Source of the DNA: Pseudoalteromonas prydzensis
Lineage (GTDB): Bacteria; Pseudomonadota; Gammaproteobacteria; Enterobacterales; Alteromonadaceae
Length of the DNA stretch: 64,000 nucleotides
Direction of reading: 5' to 3'
NCBI RefSeq assembly: GCF_001661495.1
Contig: NZ_BDDT01000001.1
Span: 1,035,557-1,099,556 of the forward strand
Made by a program: the position numbers and the translations under genes. Numbering within the stretch: the stretch's first letter is position 1; each line of letters begins with the position of its first letter. Positions 34,700-44,150 of the stretch are shown here, in pieces. The notes beneath the pieces are model-generated. The model searched no databases, had not been told where the DNA came from, and worked only from the letters and a program-made list of their open reading frames with translations.

Positions 34700-37627
34700 A
34701 TGTTTCGTCAATTAACTATTGCAGCGGCAATAAGCGCATCGCTTTGCCCTGTCACTTCTGTGTATGCACAAGAAAATGTTGAATCTGAAAACATTGAACG
34801 AGTAGAAGTAACGGGATCACGTTTAAAAGGCGTCGATCTTGAAGGAACCATACCACTAACCGTATTAGATCAAGACGCCATCAAGCGCTCTGGTGCTAAT
34901 ACTATTCACGAACTGTTAAAGGATTTATCTGTCTTTAAAGGGGGAAGCGGCACCTTTTCCACCTCAGAAAGCGGTGGTACTTCCACCTCAACACCAGCCG
35001 GACAATCTGCCGCAAGCCTACGTGGCATGGGCCCATCAGCGACACTTACGTTAATAAATGGACGCCGCGTTGCACCTAGCTCATTTGCAGCAGGGACTGA
35101 AAACTTTGTTGATGTAAACTCAATTCCACTGGCCGCAATCGAGCGCATTGATATTTTAGCTACCGGTGCTTCGGCCGTTTATGGTGCTGATGCCGTGGCG
35201 GGTGTGATCAACTATATTTTAAAAGATGACTTTGAAGGTGCAGAAATAAATACCTCTTTTTCAGATAGCTTCAACAGCCATGATGAAAGCAAAAAACAGC
35301 TAAACCTAGTTTATGGAACAAATATTGGTGATAGTAACTTAACTGTATTTGCTGATATTTTTGACCGTAACGCATTCAAAGCAACCGATCGTGATTACAC
35401 AGCATCACCATCTTTGGTCAATGGCTATTCGTATTTACCTAAGCTTGAAAATTCGCCAAATATTTATTATTTCAGTAGTCGTGACGGCAACGAACTAGCT
35501 TCACCAAACTGTAAAACGGAACTAGTCACTACTGAATTTGGTGAGCAAATATGTGCCTATTACCCTAATCAAGATGATTATTTGGATACACCATTTGAAA
35601 GTTTATCAACCGGCTTTATGTTTAATAGCAGTGTAGGTGAACTTGATTGGCACACTGACTTCTTCTATAGCCAAACAAAGTCTAAAGCATACTCATCCCC
35701 CTCGCCAATTAACCAAATTAATGACGATGATGGTCCGTTTATTTTAGAAGATGCCTTATTTATTTATGATAATGAAGACGGCACTAATGACTTGATGGAT
35801 CAATTGTATATTGACCCATTTGATACGCAAGCTGGCCGTGAAGTATACGGCTTTGGCTTTGATGCCCGCTTTAATGCCCCGCGTACTGTGGAAGTAGAAA
35901 CTAAAAACTTTCGTTTAGTAAGTAGCCTTGCTGGCGATATTGGCGATTGGGGCTGGGAATCGGGCGTGACCTTCTCTCGTTCAAGCTCAGAGCAAGAAGC
36001 CATTGATGGTGTTTATAACCGTTATCAATTTCATGCTGCCATTACCGGTGAGCTATGTTCAGACGGCACCCTTGCAAACTATGACGGCACCAACCTTAAC
36101 TGTGCATCAGGGGATTTACTGCCATTTTATAACCCATTTATACAAGGCGATGCAGCTAATGATGCGGTTTTAGCAACTGCACAGGCACGCCCAACACGCA
36201 GTGGCGAAAGCACTGTATATGGCTGGGATGCAAACTTTAACGGTGAGCTGTTCACCTTTAATGATTTACCCGCTTATGCATCATTTGGTGTTGAAGCACG
36301 CCGTGAAGAATTAACGGACATTCCTTCACTTGACTCGCAAGCACGCCCTGAAAACGATTACTTAGTGGATGTATTTGGTTTTGGTTCGAGCTTATCAGCG
36401 GCTGATCGCACTCAATATGCGGCGTTCGCAGAAATAAGTGTCTCATTGACAGATCAAGTGGAGCTACAGGCAGCAGGGCGTTACGATCATTATGATGACT
36501 TTGGCGGTACATTTAATCCGAAAATTGGCCTAAGCTATCGCCCTACTGACTCGTTAGTTGTTCGTGGCTCATGGTCTACGTCATTTCGTGCTCCTTCACT
36601 TACCCAAGCCGGTGTTAAATTAAGAACCACTCAATCCACTTTCGATTGTGGTGCTAACCAAACGGTTTCAGATCTATACTGTGCGGGTCAAGGTACTGAG
36701 GTAAGCGTTAACTCACTCGAGCTTGGTAATAAAAACCTTAAAGCAGAAGAGTCTGAAGCTATTAGTGTTGGTTTTGCGTGGAGCCCAAGCGTTGAAACTA
36801 ACTTGACCGTTGATTATTGGCAGTTTGATCACGAAGAAGTGATTGATACCAACATGACTGCAGTACTCGATCGCGCCATTACTGATGCATCACTGCGCCA
36901 TTGCGGTATTGTCCCAGAAGGTCAACAAGGTATCTCTTATGATGAAGAGTTATGTGATATCAGCGACGAGAGTGGTTTAAATATCGAGCAAGATGGCGCT
37001 AATTTAAATGAAATTTTGGATAACTATATTACTGCATTCAATCCTCGCGATGATGAATTATTTCTTCCATTATTCCGCGATCATGTCATTCCACTTGAAA
37101 ATACCGGCACACAAACGTTAGCGGGGCTCGATATTAAATTTGACCATCGCTTTGCGTTATCTGGCGGCGATTTAACCTTCGCTTTTGACGGCACTCACTA
37201 CCTTGAGTTTGAACGTAATAAACCAGGGTCTGATGCAATTGAAAAGTTAGTTGGTACGTATCGCTACCCTGAAAACATCGCTCGTATGTCAATCGATTGG
37301 GAAGCACAAAGCTACTACCTAAACCTTGGCGCAAACTATACCAGCAGCTATGAAGATGACATAGAAGGCCTTAGAGGCCGTGAAATTGCTGAACTGGAGA
37401 GTTTAGGTGAACTTGACTCACAAGGTAAGCATCAAGTTGACGATTGGCTTGTGTGGGATTTATCAGCGGGTTACTACGTCAATAAAGCACTCACTTTACG
37501 AGCACGTATAGATAACATTTTTGATAAAGAGCCACCAAAACTTTATGGTTCAAGCCGTGGTTTTGACTCAATAAACCACAACGCCTATGGCGCTCGCTAC
37601 ACGCTAAGTGTCAGCTATCGTTTTTAA
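34700..37627 (+). CDS. TonB-dependent receptor of the putative cyanophycin locus
   Basis: 975 residues. A signal peptide (to VYA, 24) is followed by a TonB box-like IERVEVTGSRLKG, a plug domain (about 40-165: PLTVLDQDAIKRSGANTIHELLKDL, SLRGMGPSATLTLINGRRVAPSS, ERIDILATGASAVYGADAVAGVINYIL) and a barrel ending in Phe (YTLSVSYRF). There is no carboxypeptidase-regulatory domain, unlike the other two receptors here. It is divergent from the cyanophycinase and upstream of the carrier and dipeptidase, so it probably imports oligomers or dipeptides released from the polymer. The substrate is inferred from context. Confidence 0.88.
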   Translation: MFRQLTIAAAISASLCPVTSVYAQENVESENIERVEVTGSRLKGVDLEGTIPLTVLDQDAIKRSGANTIHELLKDLSVFKGGSGTFSTSESGGTSTSTPAGQSAASLRGMGPSATLTLINGRRVAPSSFAAGTENFVDVNSIPLAAIERIDILATGASAVYGADAVAGVINYILKDDFEGAEINTSFSDSFNSHDESKKQLNLVYGTNIGDSNLTVFADIFDRNAFKATDRDYTASPSLVNGYSYLPKLENSPNIYYFSSRDGNELASPNCKTELVTTEFGEQICAYYPNQDDYLDTPFESLSTGFMFNSSVGELDWHTDFFYSQTKSKAYSSPSPINQINDDDGPFILEDALFIYDNEDGTNDLMDQLYIDPFDTQAGREVYGFGFDARFNAPRTVEVETKNFRLVSSLAGDIGDWGWESGVTFSRSSSEQEAIDGVYNRYQFHAAITGELCSDGTLANYDGTNLNCASGDLLPFYNPFIQGDAANDAVLATAQARPTRSGESTVYGWDANFNGELFTFNDLPAYASFGVEARREELTDIPSLDSQARPENDYLVDVFGFGSSLSAADRTQYAAFAEISVSLTDQVELQAAGRYDHYDDFGGTFNPKIGLSYRPTDSLVVRGSWSTSFRAPSLTQAGVKLRTTQSTFDCGANQTVSDLYCAGQGTEVSVNSLELGNKNLKAEESEAISVGFAWSPSVETNLTVDYWQFDHEEVIDTNMTAVLDRAITDASLRHCGIVPEGQQGISYDEELCDISDESGLNIEQDGANLNEILDNYITAFNPRDDELFLPLFRDHVIPLENTGTQTLAGLDIKFDHRFALSGGDLTFAFDGTHYLEFERNKPGSDAIEKLVGTYRYPENIARMSIDWEAQSYYLNLGANYTSSYEDDIEGLRGREIAELESLGELDSQGKHQVDDWLVWDLSAGYYVNKALTLRARIDNIFDKEPPKLYGSSRGFDSINHNAYGARYTLSVSYRF

Positions 37628-37769
37628 AGGTTAACAACACCGTCCAAATTGCACTAAGTGGCTTTGCAGTTGATCTGCTCAGTCACTTATTTTCATTAAC
37701 TTCGTGTTAGAATCCTCGGATGCGTGACTTACTTTTTAAGCAGTGCCTTCCTTAGTTGAAAGTGAAATT

Positions 37770-39176
37770 ATGAAAAATAAACAATTCTCCATGCCTGATG
37801 CAAGTATCATCTTGTTATCTGTGGCACTCATTGCCTATCTGGCAACTTTATTTATTACCCCTGGGGTATTTAACGCAGCAAAAGATAGCCATAATGTTGA
37901 GCTTTCTCAATACCAAACTGTAACTGTAAGCAAGCAAACGCCGCTGTTTGCTGAAGGCGGTGAAATTGGTCTGGCAAATGTGTTGTTTGAAGGTTTAGTC
38001 TCGGGTGACAAGTACGGCGCAACCATCGGTGTTATGGCGTTTATATTAATCACCGGCGGTGCCTTTGGGATCATCATGAAAACAGGCGCAATTAATAACG
38101 GTATTATGGCGCTTATTAATAAAACACAACGAATTGAATGGCTGTTTCTACCATTATTATTTGTGTTATTTTCATTAGGTGGCGCAGTATTTGGCATGGG
38201 CGAAGAAGCGATTGCTTTTTGTATTGTCTTGCTACCGATCATGAAACAGCTCGGCTATGATGCCAAAGTAACGGTTTTAACTACGTATGTTGCCACACAA
38301 ATAGGCTTTGCGACCTCATGGATGAACCCGTTTAGTATTGCCATCGCGCAATCTATTGCTGAAATTCCGGTATTTTCTGGCGCAGGTTTTAGAATGGCTG
38401 CTTGGTGCGTATTCACGCTATTTGGCTTAGTGTTTACTGTGCGTTATGCCAGTTCAATAAGGCAGAATAAAACCGAGCAAATACCAGCAAATACTCAGCC
38501 TGCGTTAGACATTGCCGATAAATTAATTTTATTCACCTTTATATCAGGTATTGCTTGGGTTGTATGGGGTGTGATGGCGCGCCAATATTATATTCCAGAG
38601 CTGGCTGCACAGTTTTTTTGTATAGGCTTAGTCAGCGCATTTATTGCCAGTATATTTAACAAACAAAGCGCCAATGAGAGTGCCGATGCCTTTAAGCACG
38701 GTGCGCAAGAGTTATTACCTGCGGCTATGTTGGTTGCACTGGCAAAAGGTGTAGTGCTGCTTTTAGGTGGCAGCGACTTAAACTCGCCTTCTACACTTAA
38801 TACTTTGCTTTATCACAGTGCAAGTAGCATCGCCGCAGTGCCTGACTTTGTCGCAGCATGGGGTATGTTACTATTTCAAAGTATATTTAACTTTTTTGTG
38901 TCATCGGGATCTGGTCAAGCAGCTATCACCATGCCTTTAATGTCGCCGCTTGGTGATTTACTCAATGTATCTAGGCAAATAGTTGTTCTTGCATTTCAGT
39001 TAGGCGATGGCCTTACGAATATACTGATCCCTACCTCAGCAAGTTTGATCGGCTGTTTAGGTATTGTAAAACTTGACTGGAGTGAGTGGGCGGCTTTCAT
39101 TTGGCGCTTCACCTTGGCACTATTTACATTAGCAAGCGGCTTTATTTTTCTTGCTTACTTCATTAACTATCAATAA
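37770..39176 (+). CDS. YfcC family inner-membrane carrier
   Basis: 468 residues from the ATG at 37770, with about 11 to 12 membrane helices. It matches the YfcC/DcuC-type superfamily: LITGGAFGIIMKTGAINNGIMAL, FSLGGAVFGMGEEAIAF, TSWMNPFSIAIAQSIAEIPVFSG, FFVSSGSGQAAITMPLMSPLGDLL and GDGLTNILIPTSASLIG. Related carriers take up C4-dicarboxylates or peptide-like acids. Position between a TonB receptor and a beta-aspartyl dipeptidase (12 bp downstream) points to uptake of beta-aspartyl dipeptides into the cytoplasm. Substrate unproven. Confidence 0.82.
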   Translation: MKNKQFSMPDASIILLSVALIAYLATLFITPGVFNAAKDSHNVELSQYQTVTVSKQTPLFAEGGEIGLANVLFEGLVSGDKYGATIGVMAFILITGGAFGIIMKTGAINNGIMALINKTQRIEWLFLPLLFVLFSLGGAVFGMGEEAIAFCIVLLPIMKQLGYDAKVTVLTTYVATQIGFATSWMNPFSIAIAQSIAEIPVFSGAGFRMAAWCVFTLFGLVFTVRYASSIRQNKTEQIPANTQPALDIADKLILFTFISGIAWVVWGVMARQYYIPELAAQFFCIGLVSAFIASIFNKQSANESADAFKHGAQELLPAAMLVALAKGVVLLLGGSDLNSPSTLNTLLYHSASSIAAVPDFVAAWGMLLFQSIFNFFVSSGSGQAAITMPLMSPLGDLLNVSRQIVVLAFQLGDGLTNILIPTSASLIGCLGIVKLDWSEWAAFIWRFTLALFTLASGFIFLAYFINYQ

Positions 39177-39188
39177 AAAGACGTTAAT

Positions 39189-40355
39189 ATGTTAACACTA
39201 ATTCGTGGGGCAAGCCTTTATACCCCAAGCCCTCTAGGCAAAATGGATGTACTAATTGCTGGCACAAAAGTAATTGATTTTCAGCCGCACATAAAGCTCG
39301 ATAGTAATATCAATGTAAAGCAAATTGACGCTACAGGTTATATTTTAACGCCCGGTTTTGTAGATTCTTTGGTGCATATAACCGGCGGCGGTGGCGAAGC
39401 CAGCTTTGCGAGTCGCACCCCAGAAATGAACTTAACCGATGCGACATTACATGGCATCACTTGCGTAGTTGCAGCACTTGGCACAGATTCTAGCAGCCGT
39501 ACACTCACTAATTTAGTCGCCAAAGCAAAAGGCTTGAAAGAGCTAGGGTTAAATGTATTTTGCCATACCGGCTCATATCATTTACCAGCTAAAACACTGA
39601 CTGGCAGTGTGACCAATGACATCATGTATATTGAAGAATTTATTGGCGTGGGTGAAGTTGCCATTTCGGATCACCGCAGTAGTCAGCCGACAGTACAACA
39701 ACTGGCTGAGCTTGCTGCTGAAGCTAAAGTGGCCGGTATGTTAAGTGGTAAAAAAGGCATTATTAGCATTCATGTCGGCCCAATTGATAGCCACTTAACC
39801 ATTCTTCATGAGGTTGGAAACAGTACTGATATAGCGCTATCTCAGTTCTATCCTACGCATATGAATCGCAATAAAGCATTACTTGATGCGGGTATAGACT
39901 TTTGCAAAGCCGGTGGCAGCATTGATTTTACTACCAGTACCACTGAGTATGATTTAGCTCATGGTGAATATGCTGCAGCGAGCGCCCTTGCTTATTGTTT
40001 AGAGCATGGCGTAGATGCCACTAAACTTACAATGAGCTCAGACGGTCATGCAAGCTTACCTATTTTTGACGATTCATTTAACTTATTAGGCCTTGAAGTT
40101 GGTAAAGAAGCATCACTGCACACGTCGTTCATGCAAGCAGTGCATGAATACGGCGTCAGTATTGAACATGCGCTCATGGCTATTACCTCAAACCCTGCGC
40201 AAGTACTTGGGCTTAACAAAGGCACTATTCGTATTCAAGGTGATGCCGACTTAGTTTTGCTGGATGAAAAAACCCTTTCGACAAAACATGTTTGGAGTAA
40301 CGGCAAGCTCATGGTCGAGCAAGGCGAAGCGATTGTTAAAGGCCCATTTGAATAA
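39189..40355 (+). CDS. iadA: beta-aspartyl (isoaspartyl) dipeptidase
   Basis: 388 residues, amidohydrolase superfamily, matching IadA through its length: GYILTPGFVDS, VHITGGGGE, GITCVVAALGTDS, FCHTGSYHLPAKTLTGS, GVGEVAISDHRSSQP, IISIHVGPI, FYPTHMNRN and SSDGHAS. It hydrolyses beta-linked Asp-Xaa dipeptides; for cyanophycin products this gives Asp and Arg. An oddity is that the first metal-binding motif, HxH in E. coli IadA, reads Leu61-Val62-His63, and the bridging carboxylated Lys position carries GVGE instead. A different metal site or a subfamily variant is likely. It is 12 bp after the carrier gene. Confidence 0.85.
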   Translation: MLTLIRGASLYTPSPLGKMDVLIAGTKVIDFQPHIKLDSNINVKQIDATGYILTPGFVDSLVHITGGGGEASFASRTPEMNLTDATLHGITCVVAALGTDSSSRTLTNLVAKAKGLKELGLNVFCHTGSYHLPAKTLTGSVTNDIMYIEEFIGVGEVAISDHRSSQPTVQQLAELAAEAKVAGMLSGKKGIISIHVGPIDSHLTILHEVGNSTDIALSQFYPTHMNRNKALLDAGIDFCKAGGSIDFTTSTTEYDLAHGEYAAASALAYCLEHGVDATKLTMSSDGHASLPIFDDSFNLLGLEVGKEASLHTSFMQAVHEYGVSIEHALMAITSNPAQVLGLNKGTIRIQGDADLVLLDEKTLSTKHVWSNGKLMVEQGEAIVKGPFE

Positions 40356-40371
40356 CTAATTAAGCAGTGAA

Positions 40372-40389
40372 GGGGCGAACTTTCGCCCC
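40372..40389. terminator. hairpin between iadA and the paeA-like gene
   Basis: GGGGCGA (40372-40378), an ACTT loop and TCGCCCC (40383-40389). The genes on both sides converge here. T-tract absent. Confidence 0.6.
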
Positions 40390-40403
40390 GATGCTGTTTC
40401 AGC

Positions 40404-41690
40404 TTATAGCCCTGAAGGAACCTTTGACACCAACAACTGCTCAACTCTAATACCTTCTACATCAACCACTTCAAACTTAAAGCCTGCATATTGAATGTAC
40501 TCAGCTCGTTTCGGAATGCGCTTCATTGAGAAGATTAAATAACCAGCAACAGTTTCATAGTGCATTTGATCTGGAAACTCATCGATTTCAAGTACTTTTG
40601 CTAATTCTATAATCGGTGTTAAGCCATCCACCAGCCAGGAGTTAGCGTCTCGCTCGATGATCAGCTCATCACCCGTATGAGTGATCAAATCACCCATAAA
40701 GCCTTTCATTAAGTCTTTTACAGTAACAATACCGACCACTAATGCATATTCATTTACCACCACTGCAAATGGTTTAGCCGCAGATTTAAAGGCATTTAAT
40801 GCCTCAGACAAACTGAGTGTTTCTGGTAGATAAAAGGTGTCTTTTTCGAGCATTTCATCATTAATATTTGCCGCATCGCCTTTGAGCACTTGACGCAAAA
40901 TATCTTTCGATTCGACCGAGCCAATTAGTTTATCTAAATTACCATTACATACTAAAAAATGATTATGAGGATGTTCAATAATTTTTCTGGCAATGTCATC
41001 ACTAGCTTCATTGATATCGAAATAAACTATTTGATCCCGTGGCGACATAACACTAGATAAAAAGCGCGCTTCCAAGTCAAATACGTTACCAATTAAGTCA
41101 TACTCTTGTTGTTGTAAGCTACCATACTCAGCACCGGCGTCCATCATCGCGACGATATCTTCCGTGGTGACGATATCCTCACGCTCGGCGGGTACTTTAA
41201 ATATTCTTAAAATGACGTTAGTTAAGCCATTAAAAAACACCACTAATGGGGTTAAAGCAAAAGTCACCCAACGCATCAAGGTAACCAGTCTTACAGCCAC
41301 GGCTTCTGGCATGATCATCGCTAACCGCTTTGGCATTAAATCAGCAAACAAGATAAATAATGAGGTAATGGTAAAAAATGAAATTAGAAAGCTAATTTGC
41401 GCTAACAACGGGCCTTGATAAACCATGACTAACACACTTTCTACATACGGTGAAAGTGCCTGCTCACCAACGATACCACCTAAAATAGCAATCGCATTTA
41501 AGGCAATTTGGATCATGGCAAAAAAAGCGCCTGGTTGCTCTTGCAGCTTTAGTACCGCAGCGGCTTTTGCATTACCTTCATCAGCCATTACTCTTAGTTT
41601 AATTTTACGTGATGCAGCAATGGCGATTTCCGACATAGCAAACAACGCACTGATCAAGATCAACAAACCAATCCCGATTAAGTCACCCAT
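40404..41690 (-). CDS. CNNM/CorC-type membrane protein, YtfL (PaeA) homologue
   Basis: 428 residues: a DUF21 membrane domain (about 1-190, with SALFAMSEIAIAASRKIKLRVMADEGN and FILFADLMPKRLAMIMPEAVA), two CBS domains (about 205-340, FLVCNGNLDKLIGSVESKDIL and VVNEYALVVGIVTVKDLMKGFMGD) and a CorC/HlyC C-terminal domain (DANSWLVDGLTPIIELAKVLEIDEFP). It aligns closely to E. coli YtfL, reported as the cadaverine/putrescine exporter PaeA, throughout its length. Other members of the fold move Mg2+. Assignment to PaeA is by similarity. A polyamine link would fit the nearby arginine-directed genes. Confidence 0.82.
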   Translation of the reverse strand: MGDLIGIGLLILISALFAMSEIAIAASRKIKLRVMADEGNAKAAAVLKLQEQPGAFFAMIQIALNAIAILGGIVGEQALSPYVESVLVMVYQGPLLAQISFLISFFTITSLFILFADLMPKRLAMIMPEAVAVRLVTLMRWVTFALTPLVVFFNGLTNVILRIFKVPAEREDIVTTEDIVAMMDAGAEYGSLQQQEYDLIGNVFDLEARFLSSVMSPRDQIVYFDINEASDDIARKIIEHPHNHFLVCNGNLDKLIGSVESKDILRQVLKGDAANINDEMLEKDTFYLPETLSLSEALNAFKSAAKPFAVVVNEYALVVGIVTVKDLMKGFMGDLITHTGDELIIERDANSWLVDGLTPIIELAKVLEIDEFPDQMHYETVAGYLIFSMKRIPKRAEYIQYAGFKFEVVDVEGIRVEQLLVSKVPSGL

Positions 41691-41884
41691 TTATAGCTCC
41701 AAAAAAATGCGCTTTTATAAGCAAAAGCTGCTGGATTATAGCCCCTTTTAAAGGTTGGGCAATTGAAATTTAACAAATATTAAAATCATCATAGCATCAA
41801 CAAGTTAGAACTTATTTATGATCAACTTTCCGGTCAGCCTTAGCTGGTTTAACGCGCGAAACTAAGTGAAAGTTAGCCAACTTA

Positions 41885-42586
41885 CTAATAGTGGTTAAAA
41901 GCATTGAGCAGGGCAGCCTCAGTGGGTTTATCCAGTCCTTTATTGCAGGCAAAATACAGTTCAGGCTGCTCAGTGTTAAGTCTTAATGCAGGGGTCAGTT
42001 CCTCAGGTAGTTTGTCACCGTTCTTGACTCTGGTATGTTCAAACTGGGCTCTTTGCTCTGGTAACACCACCAGATCTATAGTGTTTTTTCGGTTTCGAAC
42101 TATTTCAAATATATTGTCAAAGCTATTCATTAACATCAGGTTTTTACCTTCTTCAAAGCCCTGTGATAGTAAATACTGATGACTGTAATTATCTTTTAAT
42201 ACGGCGATACGGTATTGCTTCGCCTGCTCTAAGGAAGTAATAGTGATTTTTTTTGAATGCAGTGCGTATAAATAAGTGTTCAGTTCTGCCAATTTAGCTA
42301 TCCAGATAAACTCGCTCTCACGGGCTTTGGAGCGGGTCACTGAATATATACATGTATGCGTATCCCGTAATGCCATATTGAATGCCGTACTCCAACTTTC
42401 AACAGACATTGTGTAATCAAGTGCTGAGTTAGCCAATACCGCATTTACCTTGTCAGCAATAACGCCGACAATTTGATTATTCTCATCGAGATATTGAGCT
42501 GGCGGAAAATGCTCCGTAACAATATTGAGTTTAGCAACGCTTTGCAGGCTGACTAGTGCTAGCAGTAAAATCCAAAATCTTCTCAC
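41885..42586 (-). CDS. periplasmic solute-binding-like protein (SBP family 3)
   Basis: 233 residues. The start is GTG at 42586 with AGGA 6 bases upstream. A signal peptide ends SVA, then the family-3 binding-protein pattern follows: KLNIVTEHFPPAQYLDENNQIVGVIADKVNAVLANSALDYTM, the lobe hinge and LEQAKQYRIAVLKDNYSHQYLLSQGF. No ABC permease or ATPase is adjacent, as is common for this short family in Alteromonadales, so it may be a sensor partner or act independently. Substrate unknown. Confidence 0.75.
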   Translation of the reverse strand: MRRFWILLLALVSLQSVAKLNIVTEHFPPAQYLDENNQIVGVIADKVNAVLANSALDYTMSVESWSTAFNMALRDTHTCIYSVTRSKARESEFIWIAKLAELNTYLYALHSKKITITSLEQAKQYRIAVLKDNYSHQYLLSQGFEEGKNLMLMNSFDNIFEIVRNRKNTIDLVVLPEQRAQFEHTRVKNGDKLPEELTPALRLNTEQPELYFACNKGLDKPTEAALLNAFNHY

Positions 42587-42706
42587 TTATTCCTCACAGA
42601 AGTATATAAAGTACAAACTTTATGCTTGTATCTGCTTAAATATAGTGAATTATTTTCAAAATGAGAACAAATCGCAGCACAAATATATGCCGCGATGATT
42701 ACTCTA

Positions 42707-43819
42707 TCAACCGCGATTCATGGCATTAATTAAAAATGCGGAGATTTTTGCGCCTTCACGTAACGTTGTTTCCGAGCTTGATTGACCAACCAAAGAGCTG
42801 TCGGTAAATGGCGCGATCTCCATCATGTCAGCGCCGGTGATCGGAAACTCATCCGCTAATGCGACTAAGATATCTAATGCATGCTGCGGTGTTAAACCAT
42901 TGCCTTCAGGGGTGCCCGTTGCTGATGCGAACTCCTCATCTAACGCATCAATATCAAAGCTCACGTAAAGCTCATCAACATTATCAGCTTTAAGCTGCGC
43001 GATGACCTCGGCTGCAACTGCCGGCGCGCCACGTTCAATGATCTCATGAGCCCAATGCTGCTTCACACCAAAGGTTGATTCCCAATGCTGTTTTGGCTTG
43101 CCACTTGAACGTATACCAAATTGAATCAAATGATGCGGTGCAGGTAAGAACTCTAAAATATGCGTACACCACGAGCCAAAACATAAATCGATGCCTAAAC
43201 GCTCGACCAATAAATCGGTGTGCGCATCAAAATGAATAATCGCAGTGCGTTTACCTTGCGCACGCTTGGCTTTTAAATACGCTTTGGTTAGCGGGTAACT
43301 AATTGAGTGATCGCCACCAATACCAAAAATACCTTTATCAGTAAACGTTGCATAAAAGCTATCGCACACATCTTCAGTAATTGATAGTGGACTTACGTAA
43401 TACTCACTGTTTGGGTTGTCGTATAACGCTTTTTGACAATTGCTGATTGTGGTGTCATTGAGGTATTTATCATGTAACAGATGTGGAATAACCCGCACAT
43501 CACCTAAATCAAATGACTTAGCCTGAGGTTGTTGATCAATCAGCGTTGAGCGTAAAAATAATGGCCCCCAGTTTGCGCCACGTAAAATACCGCCGCCGCA
43601 ATCAGAGCTGATCCCTAAAGTCACCGCTTTATGCGGGCTATCAGTTAACTCTTCTAATGACTCGCGCCATAAAGTATCAACATTATCTTCTTGTCCGTAC
43701 AGTTTTATACGCAGTGCTGCTTTACGTTCTTTTGCGGTATTGACCGTAAAAACACCATCACCTGGTGGGCATAAACAGTGTTCTACTTTACTTTTAAATG
43801 TCTGCCATTGTGTGCTCAT
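42707..43819 (-). CDS. arginase/agmatinase (ureohydrolase) family enzyme
   Basis: 370 residues, longer than arginase or SpeB (about 300) because of an N-terminal extension of about 80 residues. The manganese-binding motifs are intact: GGDHSISYPL, HFDAHTDLL and SFDIDALDEEFASATGTPEGNGLT. Members hydrolyse guanidino compounds (arginine, agmatine, guanidinobutyrate, formiminoglutamate, guanidine). The motifs do not settle which one. The cyanophycinase/dipeptidase genes nearby would release arginine, which makes arginine or agmatine an attractive but unproven substrate. AAGGAA precedes the ATG. Confidence 0.82.
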   Translation of the reverse strand: MSTQWQTFKSKVEHCLCPPGDGVFTVNTAKERKAALRIKLYGQEDNVDTLWRESLEELTDSPHKAVTLGISSDCGGGILRGANWGPLFLRSTLIDQQPQAKSFDLGDVRVIPHLLHDKYLNDTTISNCQKALYDNPNSEYYVSPLSITEDVCDSFYATFTDKGIFGIGGDHSISYPLTKAYLKAKRAQGKRTAIIHFDAHTDLLVERLGIDLCFGSWCTHILEFLPAPHHLIQFGIRSSGKPKQHWESTFGVKQHWAHEIIERGAPAVAAEVIAQLKADNVDELYVSFDIDALDEEFASATGTPEGNGLTPQHALDILVALADEFPITGADMMEIAPFTDSSLVGQSSSETTLREGAKISAFLINAMNRG

Positions 43820-43839
43820 AACGATTCCTTACTGTGTTC

Positions 43840-43859
43840 TTTTGCGTAATTATGCAAAA
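43840..43859. promoter_or_regulatory. ARG-box-like palindrome upstream of the arginase-family gene
   Basis: TTTTGCGTAATTATGCAAAA is a 20-bp palindrome with one mismatched pair. It agrees at about 15 of 18 positions with the ArgR box TNTGAATWWWWATTCANW as I remember it. It starts 20 bp before the ATG at 43819. Confidence 0.4.
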
Positions 43860-44150
43860 AGAAAGCTGCTAAAAATAAATTTAATAAAAGCTTCATTTGC
43901 CATGACAGGATCAGAAATATGTTCATAAACGATCGAGTCTACCTCGTTAAAAAACAATTTATATTTATATAAAACATGCATTTAACGTTTATTTTTTAAC
44001 AGCGTATAAATTCAAATTATATGCTTAGTAAGATAGATATAGTGTCTGCACAGACAAGTCAACCAGCTTGGCTATTGCATCGGTTTTCTACCTGCTTGAT
44101 TATTCAAAAGCAATGAATAAACCTTAAAACGGACATCCGTCCTGTACAGC

